DNA of 64,000 bases from the NCBI RefSeq assembly GCF_006346315.1, contig NZ_VDMR01000001.1:1240001-1304000 (forward strand), read 5' to 3'. Positions 16,839-25,267 of this stretch are shown here, in pieces. Position 1 is the stretch's first letter. Each line of letters opens with the position of its first letter. A program made the position numbers and the translations under genes. This DNA comes from Nocardioides litoris (lineage in GTDB: Bacteria > Actinomycetota > Actinomycetes > Propionibacteriales > Nocardioidaceae). The notes under the pieces were generated by a model, which saw only the letters and a program-made list of their open reading frames with translations, made no database searches and was not told where the DNA came from.

Positions 16839-17363
16839 ATGGCCGAGGTGGAGGTGCGTCGCAGCAAGCGCCGCCGCCGCACGGTCTCGGCCTACCGCGA
16901 CGACGACCACATCGTCGTGCTCATCCCGGCGTCGTTCAGCGCCGAGGACGAGCGTGAGTGGGTCGCCACCATGGTCGCGCGCATCGAGCGCCGCGAGCGG
17001 CCCGACACCCTCAGCGACGACGACCTGCTGCGCCGCGCCCTCGACCTGAACGACACCTACCTCGGTGGGCTGGCGGTGCCGGAGTCGGTGCGGTGGGTCA
17101 CCAACCAGAACTCCCGCTGGGGCTCCTGCACCCCCGGCGACCGGTCGATCCGGCTCTCCGAGCGGCTGCAGCGGATGCCGGGCTGGGTGCTCGACTACGT
17201 CCTGGTGCACGAGCTGGCCCACCTGCTCGAGCCCGGCCACGACGAGTGCTTCTGGGGCTGGGTCGACCGCTACCCGCAGGCCGAGCGGGCCAAGGGCTAC
17301 CTGCTGGGCTGGTCGGAGGCCTCGGCCGTGCGGCCCCCGTCGGAGTTCGAGCCGGTCGACTGA
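16839..17363 (+). CDS. YgjP/SprT-like M48-type metallopeptidase
   Basis: A 174-residue protein of the YgjP (DUF45) family. VLVHELAHLLEPGHDECFWGW supplies the HExxH zinc motif (His124, His128) and the third ligand further on; NQNSRWGSCTPGDRSIRLS is the conserved family segment upstream. It is a soluble, probably cytosolic metalloprotease of unknown substrate. The start is supported by TAGTTT (16827-16832), which overlaps the stop of the PHP gene and lies 6 nt before the ATG: a leaderless promoter. The last 67 nt overlap the convergent Nudix gene. Confidence 0.88.
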   Translation: MAEVEVRRSKRRRRTVSAYRDDDHIVVLIPASFSAEDEREWVATMVARIERRERPDTLSDDDLLRRALDLNDTYLGGLAVPESVRWVTNQNSRWGSCTPGDRSIRLSERLQRMPGWVLDYVLVHELAHLLEPGHDECFWGWVDRYPQAERAKGYLLGWSEASAVRPPSEFEPVD

Positions 17364-17932
17364 CCGCGCCCCCCGGTGCCCAGCGCGGCGAGGGCCGCCG
17401 CCACCAGGGGCTCCAGGTCGGGCTCCGGCAGGGCGTCGACCGGCCACCAGCGCACGTCGAGCGACTCCTCGCTCACGGCGTACGACGCGCCGGCGGGCGC
17501 CAGGGCCACGAACCGCACGTCGAGGTGGTGGACCTCGCGGCCGTCGTCCGCGACGCCCTCGGGCGGGCGGCAGAACGGCACCGCGTGCTCGTCGAGGTGG
17601 ACGGGCTGCGGGTGCAGCGCCAGGCCCGCGACGCCGGACTCCTCGGTCGCCTCGCGCAGCGCGGCGGCGTCGAGCCCGGGGTCGTCGGGCTCGAGGTGGC
17701 CGCCGGTCTGGAACCAGCGCCGCGCCTTGGCGTGCAGGGTGAGCAGGGTGTGCGTCCGGTCGGCCGACAGCACCAGCGTGCTCGCGGTCAGGTGGTCGGG
17801 CCGGCAGCCGCGGGACAGCCCGTCGGGGTGGGCGTCGAGGTGGGCGACGTACCGCTCACGCAACGCGGCCTGCGCGTCGCTCGGCGGCGTCCAGGCCCGC
17901 AGGACCGCCAGCGCGTCGGCGTGGGCGCTCAC
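17297..17932 (-). CDS. Nudix hydrolase
   Basis: A 211-residue Nudix protein. The Nudix box is visible as GGHLEPDDPGLDAAALREATEESGV (key residues G, E, REATEE), preceded by TLLTLHAKARRWFQTGG. The substrate is a nucleoside diphosphate derivative of unknown kind. The GTG start overlaps the metalloprotease stop by 4 nt (GTGA), so the two form an operon. The last 22 codons run into the 3-prime end of the convergent YgjP-like gene and form a low-complexity Gly/Ser tail (GGRGQSTGSNSDGG) that is not part of the domain. Confidence 0.85.
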   Translation of the reverse strand: MSAHADALAVLRAWTPPSDAQAALRERYVAHLDAHPDGLSRGCRPDHLTASTLVLSADRTHTLLTLHAKARRWFQTGGHLEPDDPGLDAAALREATEESGVAGLALHPQPVHLDEHAVPFCRPPEGVADDGREVHHLDVRFVALAPAGASYAVSEESLDVRWWPVDALPEPDLEPLVAAALAALGTGGRGQSTGSNSDGGRTAEASDQPSR

Positions 17933-19296
17933 GCGTCCTTCTCGCCGTCGCCCTCCTCGCCGTCGCCCTTCGCGCCGAGGTCGCCGTCGAGCAGGGCGCG
18001 CAGCTCGGCGTCGAAGTCGTCCTCGCTCAGCGCGGCCGGGGCCGTGGCCTCCTCGCGGAAGCCCAGCGGGTCGTCGAGGTCGGCCGCGGTCGGCAGCAGG
18101 TCGGGGTGCAGCCACACGCCGTCGCGGGCCTCGGTGCCCTGCCGGGTGCGCAGCGAGCCCCACAGGGTGGCGGCGTCGCGCATCCGGCGCGGGCGCAGCT
18201 CGAGGCCGACGAGCGCGGCGAAGGTCTGCTCGGCGGGACCGCCGGCAGCCCGGCGGCGGCGCACGGCCTCCTGCAGCTTGGCCGCGGTGGGCATGCGGTC
18301 GGCGGTGGCCTGCTCGACGACCTCGTCGACCCAGCCCTCGACCAGGGCGAGCGCGATCTCCAGGCGCTCGAGCGCCGCCTTCTGGGTCGCGGACTGGGGG
18401 ACGTCGAACATGCCGCCCTCGAGCAGCTGCTGGAGCGACTCGGGGTTGGTCGGGTCGACGCCGCGCAGCTGCTCCTCCATCTGCCGCTGCATGCCCTCGA
18501 GGTTGACCTCGACGCCGCGGGCGTAGTCGGTGACGGCGCCGATGAGGTGCTCGCGCAGCCACGGCACGTGGGAGAACAGGCGGTGGTGGGCGGCCTCGCG
18601 CAGCGCGAGGTAGAGGCGCACGTCGGCCTCGGGCACGTCGAGCCCGGCGGCGAACGCGGCCACGTTGGCCGGCACCAGGGCGGCCTTGCCGGGGGCGCTC
18701 AGCGGCAGGCTGATGTCGGAGGCGGTCAGCACCTCCCCGGCCAGCTGGCCGAGGCCGGAGCCGACCTGGGTCGCGAGCACCCCGCCGACGGCCTTGCCGA
18801 GGAACCCGATCAGCGGGCCGGCCTGGGCGGCGATCTCGGGCGGCAGCGCGCCGCTGAGGCCCTGGGTGGACTGCTCGGCGACGGGGCCGACGAGGACCTT
18901 CCACACGTCGAGGGTGCCCACCAGCCACTCCGCGCGGCTCCAGGCCGCGGTCGAGGTGACGCCGGAGGGGAACTCGGTGGCCGCGTCGAGCCACAGGTCG
19001 GCCAGGTGCACCGCGTCGGCCACCGCGGCGGACTCGGAGCCCGTGGGCACCGGGTCGGCCTCCTGGGCCGCGGTCTTGCGGGCCAGGTCGAGGGCGGCGT
19101 CCCAGTTGAGCGGCCCGTCGTAGGGCTGCATGAGGTTCTGGATCTGGCCGAAGAGGGCGCCGAGGTCGGGCATCCCGCCCCCGGGCCCGCCGAGGCCGCC
19201 CAGGGCCCCGAAGTTCAGTCCGCCGCCGGAGAAGAGCTGCTCGAAGGGAGTGCCCTTGAACGGGTTGGGCTGCTCGTCGTCGCGGTCGTCGGCCAT
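17929..19296 (-). CDS. Zinc-dependent metalloprotease, DUF2342/TIGR03624 family (Rv3195-like)
   Basis: A 455-residue protein of the actinobacterial family often called F420-associated or zincin-like. The N-terminus is Gly-rich and disordered (PFEQLFSGGGLNFGALGG). The zincin helix is LALREAAHHRLFSHVPWL, with family segments GQLAGEVLTASDISLPL before it and VEGWVDEVV after it. The C-terminus is acidic. Catalysis has not been shown for the family as far as I know. Genomic position between the PDZ protease/UPF0182 genes and uvrD2/whiB7 matches Rv3195. A TACCGT element (19304-19309, minus strand) 7 nt before the ATG suggests a leaderless mRNA. The palindromic element 19321-19489 starts 25 bp upstream. 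Confidence 0.88.
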   Translation of the reverse strand: MADDRDDEQPNPFKGTPFEQLFSGGGLNFGALGGLGGPGGGMPDLGALFGQIQNLMQPYDGPLNWDAALDLARKTAAQEADPVPTGSESAAVADAVHLADLWLDAATEFPSGVTSTAAWSRAEWLVGTLDVWKVLVGPVAEQSTQGLSGALPPEIAAQAGPLIGFLGKAVGGVLATQVGSGLGQLAGEVLTASDISLPLSAPGKAALVPANVAAFAAGLDVPEADVRLYLALREAAHHRLFSHVPWLREHLIGAVTDYARGVEVNLEGMQRQMEEQLRGVDPTNPESLQQLLEGGMFDVPQSATQKAALERLEIALALVEGWVDEVVEQATADRMPTAAKLQEAVRRRRAAGGPAEQTFAALVGLELRPRRMRDAATLWGSLRTRQGTEARDGVWLHPDLLPTAADLDDPLGFREEATAPAALSEDDFDAELRALLDGDLGAKGDGEEGDGEKDA

Positions 19297-19320
19297 GCAC
19301 CCAACGGTACGCGGGTGGTG

Positions 19321-19489
19321 CTAGGGCGTGGCTCTCGATTCTCGGCGGATGCCGGCGGCGTCCGGGTGGTGCGATGGCAAGGCGCCGGAGCGCTGGCATA
19401 CCGGGTCGTCTTCCGAGCGACGGCAACGCCGCCAGCGTGCCGCCCGGGCGTCGTCCGGCGCCGCCATGGGATCGAGAGCCATGCCCTAG
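19321..19489. mobile_element. Palindromic MITE-like element with 19-bp terminal inverted repeats
   Basis: The ends CTAGGGCGTGGCTCTCGAT (19321-19339) and ATCGAGAGCCATGCCCTAG (19471-19489) are inverted repeats with one mismatch. Pairing continues inward over most of the 169 bp with many G-T wobbles (for example GGCGGATGCCGG near 19353... against the arm around 19455), so the whole element folds back on itself. CTAG at both ends fits insertion at a TA (CTAG) target, as in the IS630/Tc1 group, but no transposase is in the window. The right end places TAGGGT (19487-19492) 6 nt before the moaE GTG, so the element may supply the moaE -10 box. Confidence 0.6.
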
Positions 19490-19498
19490 GGTCGCCGC

Positions 19499-19936
19499 GT
19501 GACCGCCGCCCCTCCCGCCGCCGTGCGCCTGGTCGAGATCCGCGACACCCCGCTCTCGGTCGACGACGTGCTGGCGAGCCTCGACGAGTCCGTCGACGGC
19601 GGCGTCACGCTGTTCGTCGGCAAGGTCCGCGACCACGACGGCGGCCGCGGCGTCACCGGCCTCGACTACTCCGCCCACCCCAGCGCGCTCGACCGGCTCC
19701 GCGAGGTGTGCGCCCAGGTCGCCGCCCGGCACGACGTGCACGGCGTCTCCGCGATCCACCGCGTCGGCCGCCTCGGCATCGGCGACCTCGCCGTGGTCGT
19801 CGGCACGGCGGCCGCCCACCGGGGCACCGCGTTCGAGGCGTCCCGCGACCTGATCGACACCCTCAAGGCCGAGGTGCCGATCTGGAAGCACCAGGTCTTC
19901 ACCGACGGCACCGACGAGTGGGTCGGCACGCCGTAG
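19499..19936 (+). CDS. moaE: Molybdopterin synthase catalytic subunit MoaE
   Basis: MoaE, with the sulfur carrier MoaD, converts precursor Z into molybdopterin. The 145-residue product has the usual length and motifs: TLFVGKVRDHDGGRGVTGLDY, the basic HRVGRLGIGD segment, AHRGTAFEASRDLIDTLKAE and the terminal VPIWKHQVFTDG motif with the catalytic lysines. No moaD or other Moco gene is adjacent, so it stands alone. The GTG start at 19499 is 10 nt from the palindromic element and 6 nt from the TAGGGT that its right end contributes to. Confidence 0.93.
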   Translation: MTAAPPAAVRLVEIRDTPLSVDDVLASLDESVDGGVTLFVGKVRDHDGGRGVTGLDYSAHPSALDRLREVCAQVAARHDVHGVSAIHRVGRLGIGDLAVVVGTAAAHRGTAFEASRDLIDTLKAEVPIWKHQVFTDGTDEWVGTP

Positions 19937-19979
19937 CACGTCCGCCGCATCGGCCGTCGCCCGACCTACCCTCGGGAGC

Positions 19980-20378
19980 ATGGTCCTGCTCTGGCTGCTG
20001 CCCAGCGTCGTCGTGACGCTGGTCGCGATGGCCTGGATCGCCTGGGCCGGCCGCGAGGGCCGCGGGGTCGTCGACCGCGAGGTCGCGCTGCGCCGGATGG
20101 CCGACGTGCTCGACCCGCCGGTGCGCACCGGCCGGGCCGCCCGGCTGGCCCGTCTGCTCCCCGGCCGGCGCCGCGCGCGCCCCGTGCCGTCGTACGCCGT
20201 CCGCGCGCCGCGCGACCGCAGCACCGGCCTGGCCGTGCGACCCTCCCGCAGCACCTCCACCGGCACCTCGACCAGCGCCTCCGCCGGACCAGTGACCGGA
20301 GCGGTGGGCGAGGCCCCGGCCGCACCCCCAGCCCCACCCGCCCCACGGGCCGAGCCTCCGCGCCGCCGGGCGTCCTGA
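19980..20378 (+). CDS. Small membrane protein with disordered Pro/Ala-rich tail
   Basis: A 132-residue protein. Residues 2-24 (VLLWLLPSVVVTLVAMAWIAWAG) form one transmembrane helix; a short charged segment follows (VDREVALRRMADVLDPP), then a basic stretch and a Ser/Thr/Ala/Pro-rich tail that looks disordered. I recognise no family. TACCCT (19967-19972) 7 nt before the ATG supports the start and a leaderless transcript. It lies 49 bp upstream of the PDZ protease operon on the same strand. Confidence 0.65.
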   Translation: MVLLWLLPSVVVTLVAMAWIAWAGREGRGVVDREVALRRMADVLDPPVRTGRAARLARLLPGRRRARPVPSYAVRAPRDRSTGLAVRPSRSTSTGTSTSASAGPVTGAVGEAPAAPPAPPAPRAEPPRRRAS

Positions 20379-20427
20379 CCCGGCGCCACCCCCCGAGGGG
20401 GTTGGGACCGGATGAGAGGCTTCGCGC

Positions 20428-21531
20428 ATGACTCAGCGCCTGTGGGCCGCCATGGTGGCCGTGCCGGCGGTCGTCGCCCTGCTGGTCTACGCCTCGATCG
20501 GGACGCTGCCCTACGCGACGTACGCGCCCGGCGAGACCGTCGACGTGCTCGGCACCGACGGCAGCGCGTCCGACGCCGAGATCATCCAGGTCGACGGGCA
20601 CCCGGTCTACCGCGACGACGGCGGGCTGCTGATGACCACGGTGCGGGTCTCCCCGCCGGTGCCGCCGGGCACGCCGAAGGGGGAGAACCTGTGGAGCCTG
20701 ATGGCCACCTGGTTCGACCGCGACAGCGCCGTCTACCCCTACGACGACGTGCACTCCGAGGACGAGACCCCCGAGAGCAGCCGCGAGCAGGGGCAGCAGC
20801 AGATGACCGGGTCGCAGGACACCGCCATCGAGGTCGCGCTGTCGGAGATGGGGGTCGAGGTGCCGCAGACGATCGAGGTCAGCGAGCTCACCGCCGGCCT
20901 CCCGGCCGCGGAGGTGATGGAGGTCGGTGACGTGCTGCGCAGCGTCGACGGCACGAAGGTCACCTCCGCCGAGCAGCTGGTCACCCTCATCCGCGACGCC
21001 CCGGCCGGCACCCCGCTGCGCATCGGCATCACCCGCGACGGCACCGAGCAGGCGGTGCGCGTCACCCCGGTGCGGGCCGACGACGGCCGCGCCCTCATCG
21101 GCATCCAGCCCGCCGTCGCCGACTACCAGTTCCCCTACGAGGTGAAGATCAACATCAGTCCCGCCATCGGCGGCCCGAGCGCCGGGTTGATGTTCTCCCT
21201 GGCCGTCTACGACACCCTCACCCCGGGCTCGCTCACCGGCGGCCGCACCGTCGCGGGCACCGGCGAGATCAACCCCGACGGCACCGTCGCCCCCATCGGC
21301 GGCATCCAGCAGAAGATCGCGGGCGCCCGATCCGACGGCGCCCAGCTCTTCCTGGTCCCGCCCGCCAACTGCGCCGACGCCCTGGGCGCCGACAACGGCG
21401 ACATGCGCCTGGCCATGGCGACGACGATGCACGACGCCCGCCTCGCGCTGGAGGAGTTCGCCGAGGACCCCGACGCCGACCTGCCGTCCTGCACCGACGC
21501 CGACCAGGTGCTGGCCGGGGCCGCCCGATGA
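20428..21531 (+). CDS. Membrane-anchored PDZ and Lon-like serine protease (YlbL/Rv3194c type)
   Basis: A 367-residue protein: an N-terminal transmembrane helix (WAAMVAVPAVVALLVYASI), an extracytoplasmic region, a PDZ-like domain (residues about 150-225, with GDVLRSVDGTKVTSAEQL) and a Lon-type proteolytic domain. The Ser-Lys dyad is visible: Ser251 in GGPSAGLMF and Lys296 in GGIQQKIAGA, 45 residues apart as in Lon. The substrate is unknown. The stop overlaps the PPA1309 gene by 4 nt, starting a four-gene chain of 4-nt overlaps that runs to 26271. Same order as Rv3194c-Rv3193c. Confidence 0.92.
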   Translation: MTQRLWAAMVAVPAVVALLVYASIGTLPYATYAPGETVDVLGTDGSASDAEIIQVDGHPVYRDDGGLLMTTVRVSPPVPPGTPKGENLWSLMATWFDRDSAVYPYDDVHSEDETPESSREQGQQQMTGSQDTAIEVALSEMGVEVPQTIEVSELTAGLPAAEVMEVGDVLRSVDGTKVTSAEQLVTLIRDAPAGTPLRIGITRDGTEQAVRVTPVRADDGRALIGIQPAVADYQFPYEVKINISPAIGGPSAGLMFSLAVYDTLTPGSLTGGRTVAGTGEINPDGTVAPIGGIQQKIAGARSDGAQLFLVPPANCADALGADNGDMRLAMATTMHDARLALEEFAEDPDADLPSCTDADQVLAGAAR

Positions 21532-22139
21532 GCCTCACCGACGACCCGCGCTGGGCCGACCTCGACGCCGACCCCGCGCTGGCCAGCGCGGTCATCGAGA
21601 TCGAGCAGCACCTCGCCACCGACGGCTGGGACCAGCCCGCCCGCCTGTACGCCCTCGTCGACACCGCCCGCCTCGTGGTGGAGGAGCCCGCGCTCGCCGC
21701 GGCGATGGGCCTCGACGCCAGCTCCGAGCAGGGCTCGCTGACCGCGGTCGAGCAGGAGCAGCTCGACCCGCAGGTGCCGCTGGAGCAGGTGCTCGAGACC
21801 GTCGTGTGGCCCGAGGCCGTCGCGGGGTGCGCCGCCATGGTCGAGCGCCTCGTGCTCCCGCCCGGCGCCGACGACCAGATCCCCGAGGGCGCCGAGGCCG
21901 CGCAGGCCTGGGCGCGCGAGCACCCCGACCGCCAGGAGGTGCGCATCGTGGCCGCGGTGACGCGCACCGGCTCGGCGTACTGCGCCCTGCGGCTGCGCGC
22001 GCACGACGACGACGCCTCGGTGGTCGGCGGGCCCGACCTCGTGCCGGGCCTGCTCGAGCTGCTGCGCACCACGTTCACCGACACCGAGACCGACCAGCAC
22101 GACGACCAGCACGACGACCAGAAGGACCAGACGCCGTGA
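21528..22139 (+). CDS. PPA1309 family protein
   Basis: A 203-residue protein of the actinobacterial PPA1309 family, unknown function. Visible family features are the N-terminal DPALASAVIEIEQHLATDGWDQP, LDPQVPLEQVLETVVWPEAV, and the C-terminal RIVAAVTRTGSAYCALRLR. The C-terminus is a hydrophilic run of His, Asp and Gln (DQHDDQHDDQKDQ). No membrane segment. It is coupled by 4-nt overlaps to the PDZ protease upstream and the UPF0182 protein downstream, so it probably works with these envelope proteins. Confidence 0.88.
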   Translation: MSLTDDPRWADLDADPALASAVIEIEQHLATDGWDQPARLYALVDTARLVVEEPALAAAMGLDASSEQGSLTAVEQEQLDPQVPLEQVLETVVWPEAVAGCAAMVERLVLPPGADDQIPEGAEAAQAWAREHPDRQEVRIVAAVTRTGSAYCALRLRAHDDDASVVGGPDLVPGLLELLRTTFTDTETDQHDDQHDDQKDQTP

Positions 22140-25100
22140 GCGAGCTCTTCGACGACGACCCCCGGGCGACGCCCCCGGCCCGCAGCCAGGGCGGGCGCTC
22201 CCGGGCCCTGCTGATCACCCTGGGTGTCGTGGTGGCCGCGATCTTCGCCGTCACCGTCTTCTCCTCGATCTACACCGACCGGCTCTGGTACCAGTCCGCC
22301 GGCTACGGCCAGGTCTTCAGCACGATGCTGTGGACCCGCGTGGTGATGTTCGTGGTCTTCGGCGCGGTGCTCGGGGGCGCGGTCGCGCTCAACGTCTACC
22401 TCGCCTACCGCTTCCGGCCGCTGTTCCGGCCCTCCTCGCGCGAGCAGTCCAACCTCGACCGCTACCGCGACGTGGTCACCCCCATCCGCACCTGGCTGGT
22501 CGTCGGGCTCGCGCTGGTCGTCGGCGCCTTCGCGGGCGCCTCGGGCCTGAGCCACTGGAAGACCTTCCTGCTGTGGCGCAACGCGCCCGAGGTCTCCGAG
22601 ACCGACGCCTACTTCGACAAGAGCATCGGCTTCTACCTCTTCGACCTGCCCTGGTACCACTTCGTCGTCGACTTCCTCATGGCCACGCTCGTGCTGGGCC
22701 TGGTCGCCGCGGTCGTCACGCACTACCTGTACGGCGGCATCCGGCTGCAGGTCACCCACGACCGCTTCTCCGGCGCGGCCCAGGTGCAGGTCTCGGTGCT
22801 GCTCGGCCTGTTCGTGCTCGCCAAGGGCGTCGACTACTACCTCGACCGGTTCGACCTGGTGACGGAGAAGAACGGGCTGTTCACCGGCATGAACTACACG
22901 GCCGAGAACGCCGTGCTGCCCGCCCGGAACATCCTCATGGTCGTCGCCGTCATCTGTGCGGTGCTGTTCTTCGTCAACGTGTGGCGCCGCACCTGGCAGC
23001 TGCCGTCGGTGGGCCTGGCGCTGCTGGCGCTCTCGGCCATCCTGATCGGGATGATCTTCCCGGCCGTGGTCCAACAGTTCCAGGTCAAGCCGTCGGAGGC
23101 CGACCGCGAGCGCGACTACATCGCCGAGAACATCAAGGCGACCCGCGACGCCTACGACATCGACATCCCGCCCGAGGACACCGAGCCCTACTCGCCGACG
23201 AGCGCGCCGCCGACCGACCTGGCGCAGTTCATCAGCAACACCAGCTCGGTGCCCACCTCCGACCCGCGGCTGCTCTCGCAGGCCTTCGAGAACCAGCAGC
23301 AGCAGCGCGGCTACTACTCCGTCCCGCCGGTCCTCGACGTCGACCGCTACGAGGTCGACGGCGTGCAGCGCGCGATGGTCCTCGGACCGCGCGAGCTCAA
23401 CCAGTCCGCGCTGCCCGACGACGCGACCAACTGGTCCAACCTGGCCACCGTCTACACCCACGGCAACGGCGTCATCGCGGCGTACGCCAACCAGCGCGAC
23501 CGCGAGGACGACCCCGTCGCCTCGACGGGGTCGGAGGGCTCGAGCCAGCCGCAGTACGCGCAGGGCCTCAACACCGAGGACGACCTCACCGAGAGCATCG
23601 GCGAGTACGAGTCGCGCATCTACTACGGCGAGGAGAGCCCCGACTACAGCGTCGTCGGCAAGGCCAGCGAGGACGCGGGCGACGTCGAGCTCAACCTGCC
23701 GGTGCCCGGGTCCGACCTGGGCGAGCGGACGACGTTCGGCGGCGAGGGCGACGCCTCGGTCGGCAGCACGTTCAACAAGCTGATGTTCGCCATCAAGTTC
23801 GGCGAGCCCAACTTCCTGCTCTCCGAGCGGGTCAACGACAACTCCAAGGTCCTCTACGTCCGCAACCCCACCGAGCGGCTGGAGAAGGTCGCGCCGTGGC
23901 TGACCGTCGACAGCGACCCCTACCCGGTGATCGTGCCCGGCGAGGGCGACGCCGAGGGTCGCATCCTGTGGGTGCTCGACGGCTACACCACCACCGACCG
24001 CTTCCCCAACGCCCAGCGCGAGTCCTTCGAGTCGATGACCGAGGACGCGCTGCAGAGCGAGACCGGGGCGCTGCAGACGGTGCCCACCGACGAGATCAAC
24101 TACATGCGCAACGCCGTCAAGGCGACCGTCGACGCCTACACCGGCGAGGTCACGATGTACGCCTGGGACGAGGACGACCCGATCCTCCAGGCCTGGCGCG
24201 ACGCCTTCCCGGGCTCGGTCCAGGACAAGGACGAGATGCCGGAGAGCCTGCTCAACCACGTGCGCTACCCCGAGGACCTGTTCAAGGTCCAGCGCTACCA
24301 GTTCGCGCGCTACCACGTCACCGACGCCGGCGACTGGTACAACAACAACGACCGGTGGGTCGTGGCGAGCGACCCGGTCGACAGCAGCACCTTCCAGCCG
24401 CCCTACCGGCTCTTCGTCGACGGCGCCGACGGCCCCGAGTCGGAGAACTGGGCCCTCACCTCGGTCTACCTGCCGTTCGGCCGCAACAACCTGGCCTCGT
24501 TCGTGCAGGTCAACTCCGACGGCGCCAGCGAGGACTACGGCCAGATGCGGGTGCTGCGGCTCAGCAACGCCGACAGCGACTCCGAGAGCGACCAGACACC
24601 CGGCCCCGGCCAGGTGGCCAACCTCTTCGCCAACGACGACGGCATCAACAACACGCTGACCGACCTGCAGATCAACACCGAGGTCACCTTCGGCAACATG
24701 CTCACCTTCCCGGTCAACGGGTCGATGATGTACGTCCAGCCCGTCTACGCCCAGAACCGCAACACCGCCAACACCGCCTCGTTCCCGACGCTGCGCTACG
24801 TGCTGGTCAACTACGGCAACAACGAGCGGTACGTCGGGTTCGGCACCAACCTCGAGCAGGCGATCCGCAGCACCTTCGGCGGGTCGACCACGCCGACCAC
24901 GCCGCCCGACGACGGTGGCAGCGGCGGGGGCCAGCCGCCCGCGGGCGAGCAGACGCTGCAGCAGCTGCTGGACGGTGCGCTCGACGAGGCCTTCGACAAC
25001 TTCGCGGCCGCCGACGAGGCGCAGTCCAACGGCGACTTCGCCCGCTACCTGACCCTGGTCGAGGCGGCGGGGGCCGCTCTCGACCGGGCCCAGGGCTACC

Positions 25101-25267
25101 GCGACGACATCGAGGGCGGGGCCGATCCCGACCAGCCGCCGGCGAACGGCGCGGGCGGGGAGTCCTCGGAGGACCCGTCGGCCAGCCCGTCGCAGGCGCC
25201 CTCGCAGGGCGCGTCGCAGGGCTCGGCGGCGGCCTCGACCGAGCCCGAGGCCTCGGCCGGGCAGTGA
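22136..25267 (+). CDS. UPF0182 family integral membrane protein (Rv3193c-like)
   Basis: A 1043-residue protein. Seven hydrophobic helices lie in the first 320 residues (for example LLITLGVVVAAIFAVTVF, FVVFGAVLGGAVALNVYLAY, LLGLFVLAKGVDYYL and VGLALLALSAILIGMIF), followed by a large extracytoplasmic domain of about 600 residues rich in Asn, Tyr and Asp, and a disordered Ser/Gln/Ala tail after residue 915. UPF0182 proteins are found in actinobacteria and some cyanobacteria; their function is unknown. GTG 22136 overlaps the PPA1309 stop by 4 nt, and the stop overlaps the next GTG by 4 nt, so all four genes are one transcription unit. Confidence 0.93.
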   Translation: MSELFDDDPRATPPARSQGGRSRALLITLGVVVAAIFAVTVFSSIYTDRLWYQSAGYGQVFSTMLWTRVVMFVVFGAVLGGAVALNVYLAYRFRPLFRPSSREQSNLDRYRDVVTPIRTWLVVGLALVVGAFAGASGLSHWKTFLLWRNAPEVSETDAYFDKSIGFYLFDLPWYHFVVDFLMATLVLGLVAAVVTHYLYGGIRLQVTHDRFSGAAQVQVSVLLGLFVLAKGVDYYLDRFDLVTEKNGLFTGMNYTAENAVLPARNILMVVAVICAVLFFVNVWRRTWQLPSVGLALLALSAILIGMIFPAVVQQFQVKPSEADRERDYIAENIKATRDAYDIDIPPEDTEPYSPTSAPPTDLAQFISNTSSVPTSDPRLLSQAFENQQQQRGYYSVPPVLDVDRYEVDGVQRAMVLGPRELNQSALPDDATNWSNLATVYTHGNGVIAAYANQRDREDDPVASTGSEGSSQPQYAQGLNTEDDLTESIGEYESRIYYGEESPDYSVVGKASEDAGDVELNLPVPGSDLGERTTFGGEGDASVGSTFNKLMFAIKFGEPNFLLSERVNDNSKVLYVRNPTERLEKVAPWLTVDSDPYPVIVPGEGDAEGRILWVLDGYTTTDRFPNAQRESFESMTEDALQSETGALQTVPTDEINYMRNAVKATVDAYTGEVTMYAWDEDDPILQAWRDAFPGSVQDKDEMPESLLNHVRYPEDLFKVQRYQFARYHVTDAGDWYNNNDRWVVASDPVDSSTFQPPYRLFVDGADGPESENWALTSVYLPFGRNNLASFVQVNSDGASEDYGQMRVLRLSNADSDSESDQTPGPGQVANLFANDDGINNTLTDLQINTEVTFGNMLTFPVNGSMMYVQPVYAQNRNTANTASFPTLRYVLVNYGNNERYVGFGTNLEQAIRSTFGGSTTPTTPPDDGGSGGGQPPAGEQTLQQLLDGALDEAFDNFAAADEAQSNGDFARYLTLVEAAGAALDRAQGYRDDIEGGADPDQPPANGAGGESSEDPSASPSQAPSQGASQGSAAASTEPEASAGQ

